64,000 bases of DNA from JABCPH02 sp963524305 (GCA_963524305.1 CAURGH010000009.1:1-64000), one strand, 5' to 3'. Shown: positions 17,759 through 26,877, counted from the stretch's first letter. Numbers and translations: made by a program. The notes: generated by a model from the sequence alone, not told the origin.

Positions 17759-18496
17759 ATGAAAAAAAATAAAATTCTTTATACGATAAACTATGACAAA
17801 ATTGTAAATTTTAAGGAAAGAGTGACTCGTTTTACTGTTAGATTTGAATTTAAGGATTCTGAAAATGAAGAATATTCAGGAGAAGACTTTGCTCATTTGC
17901 ATGATACTGGAAGATTGACGGAATTATTAATTGATAGTGCAGAATTGTTGATAAAAAAGGCAAATAATAAAAATCGTAAAACTAAATGGGATATTATAGC
18001 AGTGAAAGTTCATGGGGAAGTTATTCTTATAAATACGGCTTTTCATCGATATATTACAGAAGCCATATTTTACGATAATGAAATTTCTCCATTTGGAGAA
18101 CCTTCGTATATAAAACCTGAAATTAAGCATAATAATAGCAAACTCGATTTTTATTTAGAAAATGAAAAAGAAAAAATTTTCATTGAAGTAAAAGGTTGTA
18201 CTTTGGTAAACGGAAAAATTGCTCAATTTCCTGGCTCTCCTTCAATTCGTGCCTTAAAACATTTGAGAGAACTTATGGAACTTAAAAAAGAAGGCTTTCG
18301 GACAGCAGTTTTTATTTTGATATTTAGAAAATCTGAAATTTTCGCACCCGAACATATTATCGACAGAGAGTTTTCTGAAACTTTTTATGAAGCAATGGAA
18401 AATGGTGTTGAAATTTATCCGATGCTTTTGGAATATAGGGAAGATGGGAATGTTTATTTTGTTAAGAAAATTGGGATAATGGAGAAGAGATTTTAA
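17759..18496 (+). CDS. sfsA: SfsA family DNA/RNA nuclease-like protein
   Basis: 245 residues. The family pattern is clear: FAHLHDTGRLTELL (usual HxxNTGRxxELL), KLDFYLENEKEKIFIEVKG (the D...ExK of a nuclease-like core, ~130-148), AQFPGSPSIRALKHLRELM and FAPEHIIDREFSETFYEA. SfsA was first described as a sugar-fermentation stimulation protein and later as a nucleic-acid binding/nuclease protein. In this copy His-x-x-Asn is HLHD. Divergent from purD and the only plus-strand gene before 49 kb. Confidence 0.9.
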   Translation: MKKNKILYTINYDKIVNFKERVTRFTVRFEFKDSENEEYSGEDFAHLHDTGRLTELLIDSAELLIKKANNKNRKTKWDIIAVKVHGEVILINTAFHRYITEAIFYDNEISPFGEPSYIKPEIKHNNSKLDFYLENEKEKIFIEVKGCTLVNGKIAQFPGSPSIRALKHLRELMELKKEGFRTAVFILIFRKSEIFAPEHIIDREFSETFYEAMENGVEIYPMLLEYREDGNVYFVKKIGIMEKRF

Positions 18497-18610
18497 TAAT
18501 TTTCTAAAATCTCTTTTCCCTCTTATTTCTTAATCTGAAATATTTAATTTTTTGTTTAATTATAAAGAAATTTAATATTGCTTTAACTTAATTTACAAAA
18601 ATTATAAACT

Positions 18611-19723
18611 TTATTTATCTAATTTTTGATGTCGTGGACAATCTATCAAAAAACAGTCATATAAAAATTTAGGATAAATTTTTACTTCTGGTTTATAATC
18701 TGTTTTCAATATTTTTTCATATTCTGCCTTCAAATTCTTTATTTGCCTTTTTATCTCCCTAATTTCTTCTTTTTTCTCAGATTTTGTCCACTCTCTTTTA
18801 AATTCTCCATTTTTAACATCTTCTATTTCTTCATTTTTAAATTTCAATGCTTTCTCAAAAGATTTTTCTAATTTATCAAATTTATCTAATCGCTTTAATG
18901 AATAAAAATAAATTGGTAGTTCTTCATATGGTACTTGGCAATCCTCTTGAGCATCTATTTTTAAATAAATTTCTACAAGTTTTTTATAATTCTCAGATAA
19001 ATAATACAGACTTTCTAAATCACTACCAAAAAAATAATCATTATCAATATTTTCTAACATTAATTCATCAATTTGAGCCTCAATATTTACAAATTCCTTC
19101 AATTGAACCTTATTCGCAATATAAATATACTTTATCTTAACAAAATCTTCTTTTTCAAACTCAAAATCTTTTTTTATTAATTCTTCTAAAATTATTTTCG
19201 CCTCTTTATATTTTCCATTAATCATCAGCAAATTCGCATATTCAAACTTATAAATCGGATTATTTTCTAATTCACAAGCTCTTTTATACATTTCTTCCGA
19301 CTTGTCATATTTCCTTGCCCCATAATAATCCGCCCCAAGCCCATAATAAGCCTTAGAATTATTTGGATTAAATGCAACAGCCTTTCTCAAAGTTCTAATT
19401 GCTCTCTTACTGCCATATCTCTGATCATCATAATAAAAACCTAAATTAGTATAAATCCGTGATTTTTCCTCATTAGTCAATTCATTTTCATATTTTTTAA
19501 TAAATTCATTCAATAATTTATAAATATCATCCCATTGGTAATTTAATTCATTGTAAACTGCCGCTAATTGACAAATAACTTCCACATTTTTGGGATTTTC
19601 TAAAAGACATTTCTCCAAATAATCCTTATATTCAATAAATGCATGCTTATAATTATCATAACTATCATTTTTTTGAATTTCATCCTGAATATATTTCACC
19701 CACTCTTCTTTTGTTTGTTTCAT
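18611..19723 (-). CDS. tetratricopeptide-repeat protein
   Basis: About 370 residues. Start taken at ATG 19723 (SD AAAGGA 8 nt before) rather than the upstream 19750. Several TPR units are visible: LGFYYDDQRYGSKRAIRTLR, AYYGLGADYYGARKYDKSEE, and FEYANLLMINGKYKEAKIIL. The tail carries LIDCPRHQK. It likely mediates protein contacts in the cytoplasm; the partner is unknown. A decayed paralogous tail lies immediately upstream (19750-20060). Confidence 0.8.
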   Translation of the reverse strand: MKQTKEEWVKYIQDEIQKNDSYDNYKHAFIEYKDYLEKCLLENPKNVEVICQLAAVYNELNYQWDDIYKLLNEFIKKYENELTNEEKSRIYTNLGFYYDDQRYGSKRAIRTLRKAVAFNPNNSKAYYGLGADYYGARKYDKSEEMYKRACELENNPIYKFEYANLLMINGKYKEAKIILEELIKKDFEFEKEDFVKIKYIYIANKVQLKEFVNIEAQIDELMLENIDNDYFFGSDLESLYYLSENYKKLVEIYLKIDAQEDCQVPYEELPIYFYSLKRLDKFDKLEKSFEKALKFKNEEIEDVKNGEFKREWTKSEKKEEIREIKRQIKNLKAEYEKILKTDYKPEVKIYPKFLYDCFLIDCPRHQKLDK

Positions 19724-19749
19724 AATTTTATTCCTTTCGTATTTCTTCA

Positions 19750-20060
19750 ACTCTCATCAATTATCAAATGTTGTGGACAATCCACTAACCAACATTTATT
19801 TTCAAAAAACATAAATATTTCCATCTTAGGCTTAAATTCCGTATTTAATGTCTTTTGAGATATCAAAATAATATTTTTCAAACTATGTTCTTTATCTATT
19901 CACATAAATACCCCCCATCAATATATTCTAAATTTTTCACTATTTATCAAAGTGCATTCTCATATTCTGTTCTATTTTCACTCAAAGCCTTTTCCCTTAT
20001 TTTCTCTATATACTCTTTCATTTTTTTACTCAATTTAACTTTAATATCCAATTTATTTCA
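19750..20060 (-). pseudogene. decayed paralogue of the TPR gene's C-terminus
   Basis: On the minus strand LNTEFKPKMEIFMFFENKCW continuing LVDCPQHLIIDE is clearly related to the TPR gene's tail (LKTDYKPEVKIYPKFLYDCF then LIDCPRHQK). Further upstream KMKEYIEKIREKALSENRTE matches the helical region before it, but stops and frame changes intervene. This explains most of the 430-bp gap to the next gene. Confidence 0.7.
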
Positions 20061-20103
20061 TTTCTCCTACTTTATTTTCCTTACATTATAACATTCTTTA
20101 CAA

Positions 20104-20139
20104 AAATAAAAAAGGCTACAATAAAATTCCGTAACCTTT
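20104..20139 (-). terminator. terminator of the YARHG gene
   Basis: Stem AGGTTAC/GTAGCCT with a 12-nt loop followed by TTTTTT on the minus strand. Confidence 0.8.
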
Positions 20140-20156
20140 TTCTATCTTCAAATTAT

Positions 20157-21341
20157 CTATTTCCCATTCTTCCTATCATTTATAACTTTATCCACATCTT
20201 TAACATACTCATAATCAGCTTCTCCCAATTTCACATCTTTTCCAGTTGGCACATACCACAAAAACTTTGAAAAATAATCTTTTAATTTTTTGTCTGAAAA
20301 ATCATAACCTGCCAAAGCATAAGGATAATTTCTCATTATTTTCAATTCTTCATCTGAAATATCTTTTATTTCATCTTTATCTAAATATTTTATCGAATAG
20401 GCATTATCTGTTAAATCATCTTTAAATTTAAAACCTTTTTCCGTTTTATCAGGAAATACATAATTAACTCTCAAACCTTTTATTTCTGTCAATTCAAATT
20501 CTTCTTTAGGCTTGAAATTATTTGTTTTAAAATATAAATAACCTTTTTTCAATTTTGCATAAAGAATTTTGTATGGCTCATTTGTTTCATAGTTTTCTTT
20601 GTAAGCATAATCAACATTTCCTTCTCCAGCCAATTGCCATTTTATCTCTTTTCCATCTTTTGTTTTTATCACAGGCATTGCAATAAGAGCATCTCCTGGC
20701 TCAACAATCACTTCAAAATCATCCACCTTCTGATTTTTCCATTTTGAAATAGTCGACCAAACATAGTTGAAATCAACGGTTCCAACACCACTGCTTCCAT
20801 CATAATGATAACTATGCTCAACTACATTTTCTCCCTTTTTAAAATTAGCCTTAAAATAGTAAACATAACTCTTTTTGTAATATTCATATTCTTTTAATAT
20901 CTTTTCTTCATCATATTCCTTAAAATATTTTTTAACTTCTTCCAGTTGTTTTACATCTTTCGGTGCAAAATCAGTCAATCTATACGCTTTTGTACTCACA
21001 CTTTGTCCATTGACAGAAGTCTTAAAATCCTTGAAATGATCTCTTTCATCCCATGCTTCATTCCCACCTTCAGGCGTAATAAATCCAATATATCTCTCCC
21101 CAGCTTCAGGACTATCGAATACAAATCTAACAGTTACCACCATTTCATTGCCTATCGTCCCATACTCCGACCTAAATTTTTCCAATTTAAAACGAAGCCT
21201 CTCACTCTTTATAGAAACATTCGACACATTCATCGGCACAATATGCCCACCTTCCGACCTAAATTCCCAGTCATTTGCCAATAAGTTCGCACCAAAAATC
21301 ATAACTAGAGCAAATAATAGCAGTATTCTGATTTTTTTCAT
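20157..21341 (-). CDS. secreted YARHG-domain protein
   Basis: 394 residues from ATG 21341 (the frame could begin 9 nt earlier at TTG). Signal peptide MKKIRILLLFALVMIFGANL then the mature start ANDWEF. The main part is a beta-rich domain; near the C-terminus MRNYPYALAGYDFSDKKLKD followed by YFSKFLWYVP has the layout of the YARHG domain (short extracellular domain with Y-A-x-x-G). Extracytoplasmic; function unknown. Own terminator. Confidence 0.8.
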   Translation of the reverse strand: MKKIRILLLFALVMIFGANLLANDWEFRSEGGHIVPMNVSNVSIKSERLRFKLEKFRSEYGTIGNEMVVTVRFVFDSPEAGERYIGFITPEGGNEAWDERDHFKDFKTSVNGQSVSTKAYRLTDFAPKDVKQLEEVKKYFKEYDEEKILKEYEYYKKSYVYYFKANFKKGENVVEHSYHYDGSSGVGTVDFNYVWSTISKWKNQKVDDFEVIVEPGDALIAMPVIKTKDGKEIKWQLAGEGNVDYAYKENYETNEPYKILYAKLKKGYLYFKTNNFKPKEEFELTEIKGLRVNYVFPDKTEKGFKFKDDLTDNAYSIKYLDKDEIKDISDEELKIMRNYPYALAGYDFSDKKLKDYFSKFLWYVPTGKDVKLGEADYEYVKDVDKVINDRKNGK

Positions 21342-21554
21342 GACTACCAACTCTCTTTCTTTTATTTTTTATATCTCATTAAAATTATACTTTATTTTTA
21401 ATTTTTATCCAATATATTTATTCTTATTTTTAAGAAACTTGAAAAAAATTAGAATATTTTTATAACTTTAAATTTTAAAAAGAAATGGTAATTATACATT
21501 ATTTAAAAAGTCTAAAATTTTTTTGTTTCAGTAATTTTTTAATTAATCAATATT

Positions 21555-22241
21555 TTATTTTCCAAATAATGCTAAAAAAATATCTTTTGAATTTTCATTT
21601 CCAATAACATAGACACCTTCTTTTAGTATTTTAACATATGTTATTTTAACTATTGGTTCATTTGACATTTCAAGTTTTTCAGTAATCTTATACGCATTTT
21701 CTCCTATTTTTTCTACATCAGTTGATAATAATCTTAATTTGTATTCGGCTTTTTCTTTTTCATAATATTCTTTATATTTTTCATCTTTCCCATCATTAAT
21801 TATTTTTTCAAAATCTTTTTTATCTTTTTCAACTATAAACAATCTTTGTAAAAATAAATTTTTCTTTTCTTTGTCATATAATTCTGAGATTACATTACTG
21901 TACTCATATTCTCTAGGTTCTTTTACTTTTCTAAACTCAAGTTTTTCAGGCATCAATATTGAAATATTTTCAAAAATTTCTTTATTTTTTCTTTTACTCA
22001 AAATTGTATTCTGAATATAATTTTTTTCCTCTATTTCTTTTTTCAATTTTAGTTTTTCATCTCTTTCAATTTGTTTTGGAGTTCTAGACTTTGGTTCAGA
22101 ACATACTCCAAACTCACTACATGAAATTGCTACAACCCACGGTACTGCATATCCCACACCAGCTGCCACTCCTAATGCAACACAAGAATTTAATCCAAAT
22201 ATCCCTAATAACATTAAAAATAAAATTTTAAACTTTCTCAT
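21555..22241 (-). CDS. putative lipoprotein, 228 aa
   Basis: Signal with lipobox GLNSC|V near residue 20, followed by Ala/Gly/Val-rich GVAAGVGYAVPWVVAI, then a long Lys/Glu helical region and a beta-rich C-terminus. Membrane-anchored by lipid modification is predicted. No family recognised. Confidence 0.7.
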   Translation of the reverse strand: MRKFKILFLMLLGIFGLNSCVALGVAAGVGYAVPWVVAISCSEFGVCSEPKSRTPKQIERDEKLKLKKEIEEKNYIQNTILSKRKNKEIFENISILMPEKLEFRKVKEPREYEYSNVISELYDKEKKNLFLQRLFIVEKDKKDFEKIINDGKDEKYKEYYEKEKAEYKLRLLSTDVEKIGENAYKITEKLEMSNEPIVKITYVKILKEGVYVIGNENSKDIFLALFGK

Positions 22242-22369
22242 ACCATTCTCCCTCTCTCTATTTTAAAATTTAATCTCATTTAAATTATACCACATTCTCT
22301 TTAAAAAAAATCATCGTTCCTTTATCTCTTGCATACCCAATTTACATATTTCACTACAAGTTCATCATC

Positions 22370-22462
22370 CTAATAAACTTTGCCATCTTTAATCGTATAT
22401 TCTGCAAATCCAATATTTCCAATTAAAATAATTAATCCTAACATTCTAAAAAATTTTTTCAT
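22370..22462 (-). CDS. short secreted peptide, 30 aa, possibly truncated
   Basis: ATG 22462 with SD AAGGAGA, signal-like MKKFFRMLGLIILIGNIGFA, then EYTIKDGKVY and a TAG. Reading through the TAG gives DDELVVKYVNWVCKR before a TAA at 22322-22324. The YTIKDGKVYxDDE text looks like the start of a DKNYY- or YARHG-type secreted protein, so this may be the remains of a larger gene. Confidence 0.4.
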   Translation of the reverse strand: MKKFFRMLGLIILIGNIGFAEYTIKDGKVY

Positions 22463-22551
22463 AAACACCATTCTCCTTCATCAAAAATCATTTAACAAAT
22501 ACAAATTTAACAAATACAAAAAGACTGAAATAATCAGCCTTCTATCAAAAA

Positions 22552-22701
22552 TTAATTTAAAAATGTTGTATTTTTAACTCGCCACCGTTCCAATTTAATA
22601 TGAACAAAAAAACTGTATATTCCCGATGTTATTAGGCTTCCTAGAATAATCCATCCAATATAACTAAATAATCCTCCGTCAAAATAACTTCTATTTCCCA
22701 C
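22552..22701 (-). CDS. 49-aa membrane peptide related to the DUF898/YjgN N-terminus
   Basis: GTG 22701 with SD GGAGGA. NRSYFDGGLFSYIGWIILGS is followed by the rest of one membrane helix and a basic tail (LERWRVKNT). 'YFDGGLFxYIGWxILGxLIT' is how many DUF898 membrane proteins begin; those are much longer, so this is a truncated or reduced form. The break comes where the next helix would continue. Confidence 0.5.
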   Translation of the reverse strand: MGNRSYFDGGLFSYIGWIILGSLITSGIYSFFVHIKLERWRVKNTTFLN

Positions 22702-22737
22702 AATTCCTCCTTACAGTATATTTTATTAATAATATAA

Positions 22738-22761
22738 AAAAATACCCCTAAGGGTTGGAGA
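22738..22761 (-). terminator. terminator after the 20-aa hydrophobic peptide
   Basis: AACCCTTAGGGGTA hairpin followed by TTTTTTTAT on the minus strand, 18 nt after the peptide's stop. Confidence 0.65.
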
Positions 22762-22778
22762 TAGAGGTGAAATCTTCG

Positions 22779-22841
22779 TTATCTAGTTATTTTGTAAATA
22801 AAATATACAAACATTACCAGACATACTAGGAAATCATACAT
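22779..22841 (-). CDS. 20-aa hydrophobic peptide, type I toxin candidate
   Basis: ATG 22841 with an excellent SD (AAGGAGG, 7 nt spacing). The product starts MYDFLVCLVMFVYFIYK and ends in basic TR: one membrane helix and nothing else. The 5' leader has a hairpin (GAGTCTAGTCAACTC, 22868-22883) and the transcript would end at the terminator 22738-22761. Size, one TM segment and structured short mRNA fit type I toxin-antitoxin toxins or holin-like peptides; no antitoxin RNA can be proved by eye. Confidence 0.5.
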   Translation of the reverse strand: MYDFLVCLVMFVYFIYKITR

Positions 22842-22898
22842 CTCAGTACCTCCTTATCACAATGCTACGAGTTGACTAGACTCGCATATGAATTATAA

Positions 22899-22924
22899 CA
22901 AAAAAGACTGGAAAAATCCAGTCT
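22899..22924 (-). terminator. terminator of tRNA-Lys
   Basis: AGACTGGA/TCCAGTCT stem (22917-22924 with 22905-22912), 4-nt loop, then TTTTTTG on the minus strand. Confidence 0.85.
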
Positions 22925-23011
22925 CAATTTTAGTCATTTTGTTTGCATTGTAATAAGTACCTTTTGGGGTTTATACCAATCTAGGTAAATATATTTATTA
23001 TAAATCCTTTA

Positions 23012-23088
23012 TGGTGGGACCGGTGGGGATCGAACCCACAACCTACCGATTAAGAGTCGGTTGCTCTGACCAGTTGAGCTACGGTCCC
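23012..23088 (-). tRNA. tRNA-Lys(CTT)
   Basis: 77 nt with encoded CCA (23012-23014). Acceptor GGGACCG/CGGTCCC, D arm GCTCAACTGGTCAGAGC, anticodon arm ACCGA-CTCTTAA-TCGGT giving anticodon CTT (codon AAG), T arm TGTGG-GTTCGAT-CCCCA. Preceded by a good promoter and followed by a terminator. Confidence 0.97.
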
Positions 23089-23114
23089 ATAAAAAACTTT
23101 TAATCAACATAATT

Positions 23115-23143
23115 ATGTTATCATAAATTATCACTTTTGTCAA
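23115..23143 (-). promoter_or_regulatory. promoter of tRNA-Lys
   Basis: -35 TTGACA (23138-23143), 17-nt spacer, -10 TAACAT (23115-23120) on the minus strand, ~27 nt before the tRNA. Confidence 0.75.
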
Positions 23144-23243
23144 GGATTCTATAAATTTTTTCTAAAAAGAAATTTGTAAATCTCTCACAAGCAAATAATT
23201 TTCATTATAAAAGTGAGAAATTTTTTTCTGATACTTATTTATT

Positions 23244-24842
23244 TTATTTCCCTTCAGCTACAACTTTATCCATCCATCTGAATAATTCATCTAAATCATA
23301 ATCCCCCGAATGAGGTGTCGCCCAAGGAGATGCAAAATCAACTTTTTTCCCAAGATTTTCTAATTTTATCGCAAGTATCGCAGGTATTGCAAGTGAAGTA
23401 TCTTTGTCAACTGCACCGTGTCTTATTCTCCAATATTTCACTTTTGAATTTTCAATATAATTCATCGGATTCATCATTTTTATAATTTTCTTATCAGCCA
23501 TTGTTCCATTTACTGTCGAATGTTCTAGCATATATTCTGTAAAATGCTTATTATCTGTAGTTTCATCTCCAAATTCATTATTTTCCCCTGTCGATAAATC
23601 CACATTATCAAATGCTCCTGGCGTTTTCTGTCTACCCATGTAAGCGATATATTTATCATAATCTAAATCTACGACTTTTCCATTTTTTATTGTTAAAAAG
23701 TCAAATTCTGATAAATCAGTTCCTTTTTTCAAAGCCACATTTGCAGAATCAATGTAATACTGCTTAATCTGATTTTTAAAGCTTCCATTTCCATCTTTAT
23801 CCAACATTAAAAGTTTACCATTTTTGTCCTTCAATTTCAAACTATTCACATAATTAGGAAACATTTTTTTCAAATCATTTGAACGTAAAATTTCATCATC
23901 AGTCAACGTACCCTCAGTGTATTTTCTTTCCACATTGTAATCTAGCATTGAAATTTCTATCTTTTTATATGTTTTCACATCATTAAACATCCACTCATAA
24001 GCTGTATTTGCATTTTCTAAATTAGTTATTGGACAATAGGCTGAAACTGCGTAAATATCGTCTCTAGCCTTCAATGCTCCAATTTCCTTCAAATAAGGCT
24101 CGTAATCCTTGCTATTCCCAGTTGCACCTAACAGAGCTGAAACTGCTCCTCCAGCACTTGTCCCGTTAGAAATAATTCTGTCAGCTCTACCAGGCATTTT
24201 ATCATCATTATAATGCAAATATCTAATAGCCGCTTTCAAATCTACAATTACAGCAGGTGCCTTTCCTGTATATTTCCCATCTTTTTCCAAAGTTCTACCT
24301 CTAGCTCCAGGACTTGCCACAACATATCCATTTGACAATGCGACTAATGAAGCATCAGGTTTTCCATCTCTTCCATTTCCAGGCACTCCAGCTGCTCCAG
24401 GCATATATCCTCCAACTGTATTTGGGAAAAATATTGGTGCGCTTTTTGCATTGTATTTTCCAATTGATTTATTTTTAAAATATTCTTCTGGAATATAGAT
24501 ATTTATAGTTTGATACGCAATGTCAACTGGTTTTGCAACATAAACTATATTTTCATAAGCACGATAAGTAATGGTTTTTCCATTAACAATAGCTGTTTTC
24601 GTCGTATAATTTTTATTTGCATCAAAATTTAAGTTGTACCCATTTTCTGTTTTATTTGTTATCATATCTTCGGTTATTACTTTTTTATTCATAGGCGCTC
24701 CCATTTGTGGCTTTTTATCTTCATTCTTATTTACTTCAGCACTTTTCTGATATTTGCTAGAATCTGTTAATCCTTTTTCATTATCAGTAGCCATTAAAAA
24801 AGCTGAAATTAATAAACTCATTACAATCAATTTTTTCTTCAT
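23244..24842 (-). CDS. tannase-family (subtype B) secreted esterase
   Basis: 532 residues with a signal peptide (MKKKLIVMSLLISAFLMATD). Nucleophile motif GTSAGG (~residue 228) in an alpha/beta hydrolase, GYMPGAAG and ASPGARGR near the oxyanion region, and RHGAVDKDTSLAIP plus HSGDYDLDELF at the C-terminus carry the Asp and His of the triad. This is the pattern of subtype B tannases/feruloyl esterase-like enzymes, which hydrolyse galloyl esters. Substrate in this organism is not proved. SD AAAGGAG; monocistronic, with a weak stem TCTCAC/GTGAGA after it. Confidence 0.85.
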   Translation of the reverse strand: MKKKLIVMSLLISAFLMATDNEKGLTDSSKYQKSAEVNKNEDKKPQMGAPMNKKVITEDMITNKTENGYNLNFDANKNYTTKTAIVNGKTITYRAYENIVYVAKPVDIAYQTINIYIPEEYFKNKSIGKYNAKSAPIFFPNTVGGYMPGAAGVPGNGRDGKPDASLVALSNGYVVASPGARGRTLEKDGKYTGKAPAVIVDLKAAIRYLHYNDDKMPGRADRIISNGTSAGGAVSALLGATGNSKDYEPYLKEIGALKARDDIYAVSAYCPITNLENANTAYEWMFNDVKTYKKIEISMLDYNVERKYTEGTLTDDEILRSNDLKKMFPNYVNSLKLKDKNGKLLMLDKDGNGSFKNQIKQYYIDSANVALKKGTDLSEFDFLTIKNGKVVDLDYDKYIAYMGRQKTPGAFDNVDLSTGENNEFGDETTDNKHFTEYMLEHSTVNGTMADKKIIKMMNPMNYIENSKVKYWRIRHGAVDKDTSLAIPAILAIKLENLGKKVDFASPWATPHSGDYDLDELFRWMDKVVAEGK

Positions 24843-24973
24843 AATTTCTCCTTTAATTTTTTTATGCGACAGTATAACATATACTTCATGAGATTCATAT
24901 TTCAGTAATATTAGTTTTTTTATTTTTTACTATTTTAAATCTATTATTTAGAATGTACCTTACTTAAATTATA

Positions 24974-25022
24974 TAAAAATGCCACACCTCCAATTTTAAT
25001 TTCTAAAACTATTGGTGCAGCA
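24974..25022 (-). terminator. terminator of the purine operon
   Basis: GCTGCACCAAT pairs with ATTGGAGGTGTGGC (25011-25021 with 24981-24994), followed by ATTTTTAT on the minus strand, ~30 nt after purH. Confidence 0.75.
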
Positions 25023-25050
25023 CATTCAATCTTATTTTTTTGTTAAAAAA

Positions 25051-26574
25051 TTAATGTTTAAAATGTCTAATTCCAGTAAATACCATAGTTATTCCATGCT
25101 CATTACAAGCCTCGATTGATTCTTTATCTCTAATTGATCCACCAGGTTGTACAATCGCTTTAATTCCTGTTTTTGCAGCTGTATCTACGCAATCTCTGAA
25201 TGGGAAGAAAGCATCTGATGCTAATACTGCTCCTGTCAAGTCTTTTCCAACTTTTTCTTGAGCATGTTGCAATGCGTGTTCTGTTGACCAAATTCTGTTA
25301 GTTTGACCAGTTCCTACACCAATTGCCATTCCATCTTTAACGACTACAATTGCATTTGATTTTACATATTTTACAACTTTCATTCCTAATTCCATATCAG
25401 CTTTTTCTTTTTCAGTAGGTTGTTTTTCAGTAACAACATTCATTTCATCAATCATTTTATTATTTGTTCCTTGAACCAAAATTCCACCATCAACTTTTAC
25501 ATAATCGAATTTATCTTGAGGTTTTGGAGTTTTACATTCAATAACTCTCAAGTTTTTCTTAGTTTTCAAGATTCCCAACGCTTCATCTGTAAATGAAGGT
25601 GCGATTACGATTTCCAAGAAGATTTTTTTCAATTCTTCAGCAGTTTCTTTGTTAACTTCTCTGTTAAGTGCCACAATTCCACCAAAAATTGATACTGGAT
25701 CACAATCGTGAGCTTTTTTGTACGCTGTGAAAATATCATTTGCAACAGCCACACCACAAGGAGTTGAGTGTTTTATCGCACAAGCTGCTGGACCGTCAAA
25801 TTCTCCAACCACTTTCCAAGCAATATCCATATCTCTAATATTGTTAAATGATAATTCTTTTCCGTTCAATTGTTCAATATCTTTCATGCTTCCATTTTCA
25901 GTAGTTGAAACATAATAAGCTGAAGATTGATGAGGATTTTCCCCGTATCTCAAATCAAATTTTTTCTCATAAGAAACATTCAAATATTTAGGATAATCTT
26001 CTTCTAACAAGAACGCAGAAATTGCCGCATCGTAAGCTGATGTCAAGTTAAATACTTTTCCAGCCAATCTTTTTTTAGTTTCATAAGAAACTTGTCCATC
26101 TTTTTCCATTTCTTCCATAACTACTGAATAGTCTTCAGTTTCGCAAATAACTGTTACATCTTTAAATGATTTTGCAGCTGAACGAAGCATTGTAGGTCCA
26201 CCTATATCAATAAATTCGATTTTTTCATCAAAAGTTTTGTCAGTTTGAACTTCTCTAAAGAATGGATAAAGATTAACAACAACATAATCAATTGTTTCAA
26301 TTCCTTCTTTTGCAATCGTATCCATGTGTTCCTTGTTGTCTCTAATCGCCAAAATTCCACCATGAATATTCGGATGCAAAGTTTTTACTCTCCCATCCAA
26401 CATTTCTTTAAAATTAGTAACTTCTGAAACATCAATCACAGAAAGACCATTTTCCTTCAAATATCTGTAAGTCCCTCCTGTCGAAATAATTTCCACACCT
26501 TTTTTATCCAAAAACTGTGCAAATTCTAAAATTCCCGTCTTATCAAAAACGCTTATTAATGCTCTTTTTTTCAT
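25051..26574 (-). CDS. purH: bifunctional AICAR transformylase / IMP cyclohydrolase
   Basis: 507 residues, normal length. N-terminal MGS-like cyclohydrolase domain (LISVFDKTGILEFAQFL; STGGTYRYLKENG; LDGRVKTLHPNIHGGIL) and C-terminal transformylase domain (AIKHSTPCGVA; SDAFFPFRDCVD). Performs the last two steps of IMP synthesis. Last gene of the purine operon. Its ATG overlaps the stop of a frameshifted TPR-like gene (AAAATGA). Confidence 0.97.
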   Translation of the reverse strand: MKKRALISVFDKTGILEFAQFLDKKGVEIISTGGTYRYLKENGLSVIDVSEVTNFKEMLDGRVKTLHPNIHGGILAIRDNKEHMDTIAKEGIETIDYVVVNLYPFFREVQTDKTFDEKIEFIDIGGPTMLRSAAKSFKDVTVICETEDYSVVMEEMEKDGQVSYETKKRLAGKVFNLTSAYDAAISAFLLEEDYPKYLNVSYEKKFDLRYGENPHQSSAYYVSTTENGSMKDIEQLNGKELSFNNIRDMDIAWKVVGEFDGPAACAIKHSTPCGVAVANDIFTAYKKAHDCDPVSIFGGIVALNREVNKETAEELKKIFLEIVIAPSFTDEALGILKTKKNLRVIECKTPKPQDKFDYVKVDGGILVQGTNNKMIDEMNVVTEKQPTEKEKADMELGMKVVKYVKSNAIVVVKDGMAIGVGTGQTNRIWSTEHALQHAQEKVGKDLTGAVLASDAFFPFRDCVDTAAKTGIKAIVQPGGSIRDKESIEACNEHGITMVFTGIRHFKH

Positions 26575-26866
26575 TTTAAAATTTCCTTTCTTAAATTTTC
26601 TGATAACTTTTCTATTTCAAATTTATATTTTTCAAACATTTTTTTTGATTCTTCTTTTCTTCCTTGGTCAAACAAAATTACAGACATACAAGAATATGAA
26701 TTTGGGTTCCCTTTTTTTAATGCTTCAAAAAAATATTTCTCAGCCTCTTTATATTTTTTTGCTCAAGAAAATTATTCCCTTTCAAAAATTCTTCATTTCT
26801 ATTCACCGTATATCCTACCGAAAAAGCAAATAAAAACATTGCAAATATTAAAAATTTTCTTTTCAC
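26571..26866 (-). pseudogene. frameshifted TPR-like membrane/secreted protein in the purine operon
   Basis: GTG 26866 begins KRKFLIFAMFLFAFSVGYTV (signal or anchor), then NRNEEFLKGNNFLEQK and, in a second frame, KYKEAEKYFFEALKKGNPNS through KMFEKYKFEIEKLSENLRKE to TGA 26571. The frames meet at an A7 run (26754-26760); A8 would join them into a ~98-residue protein with one TPR-like repeat. The tail overlaps purH by 4 nt, so it was a true operon member. Confidence 0.6.
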
Positions 26867-26877
26867 GAAACTCTCTT

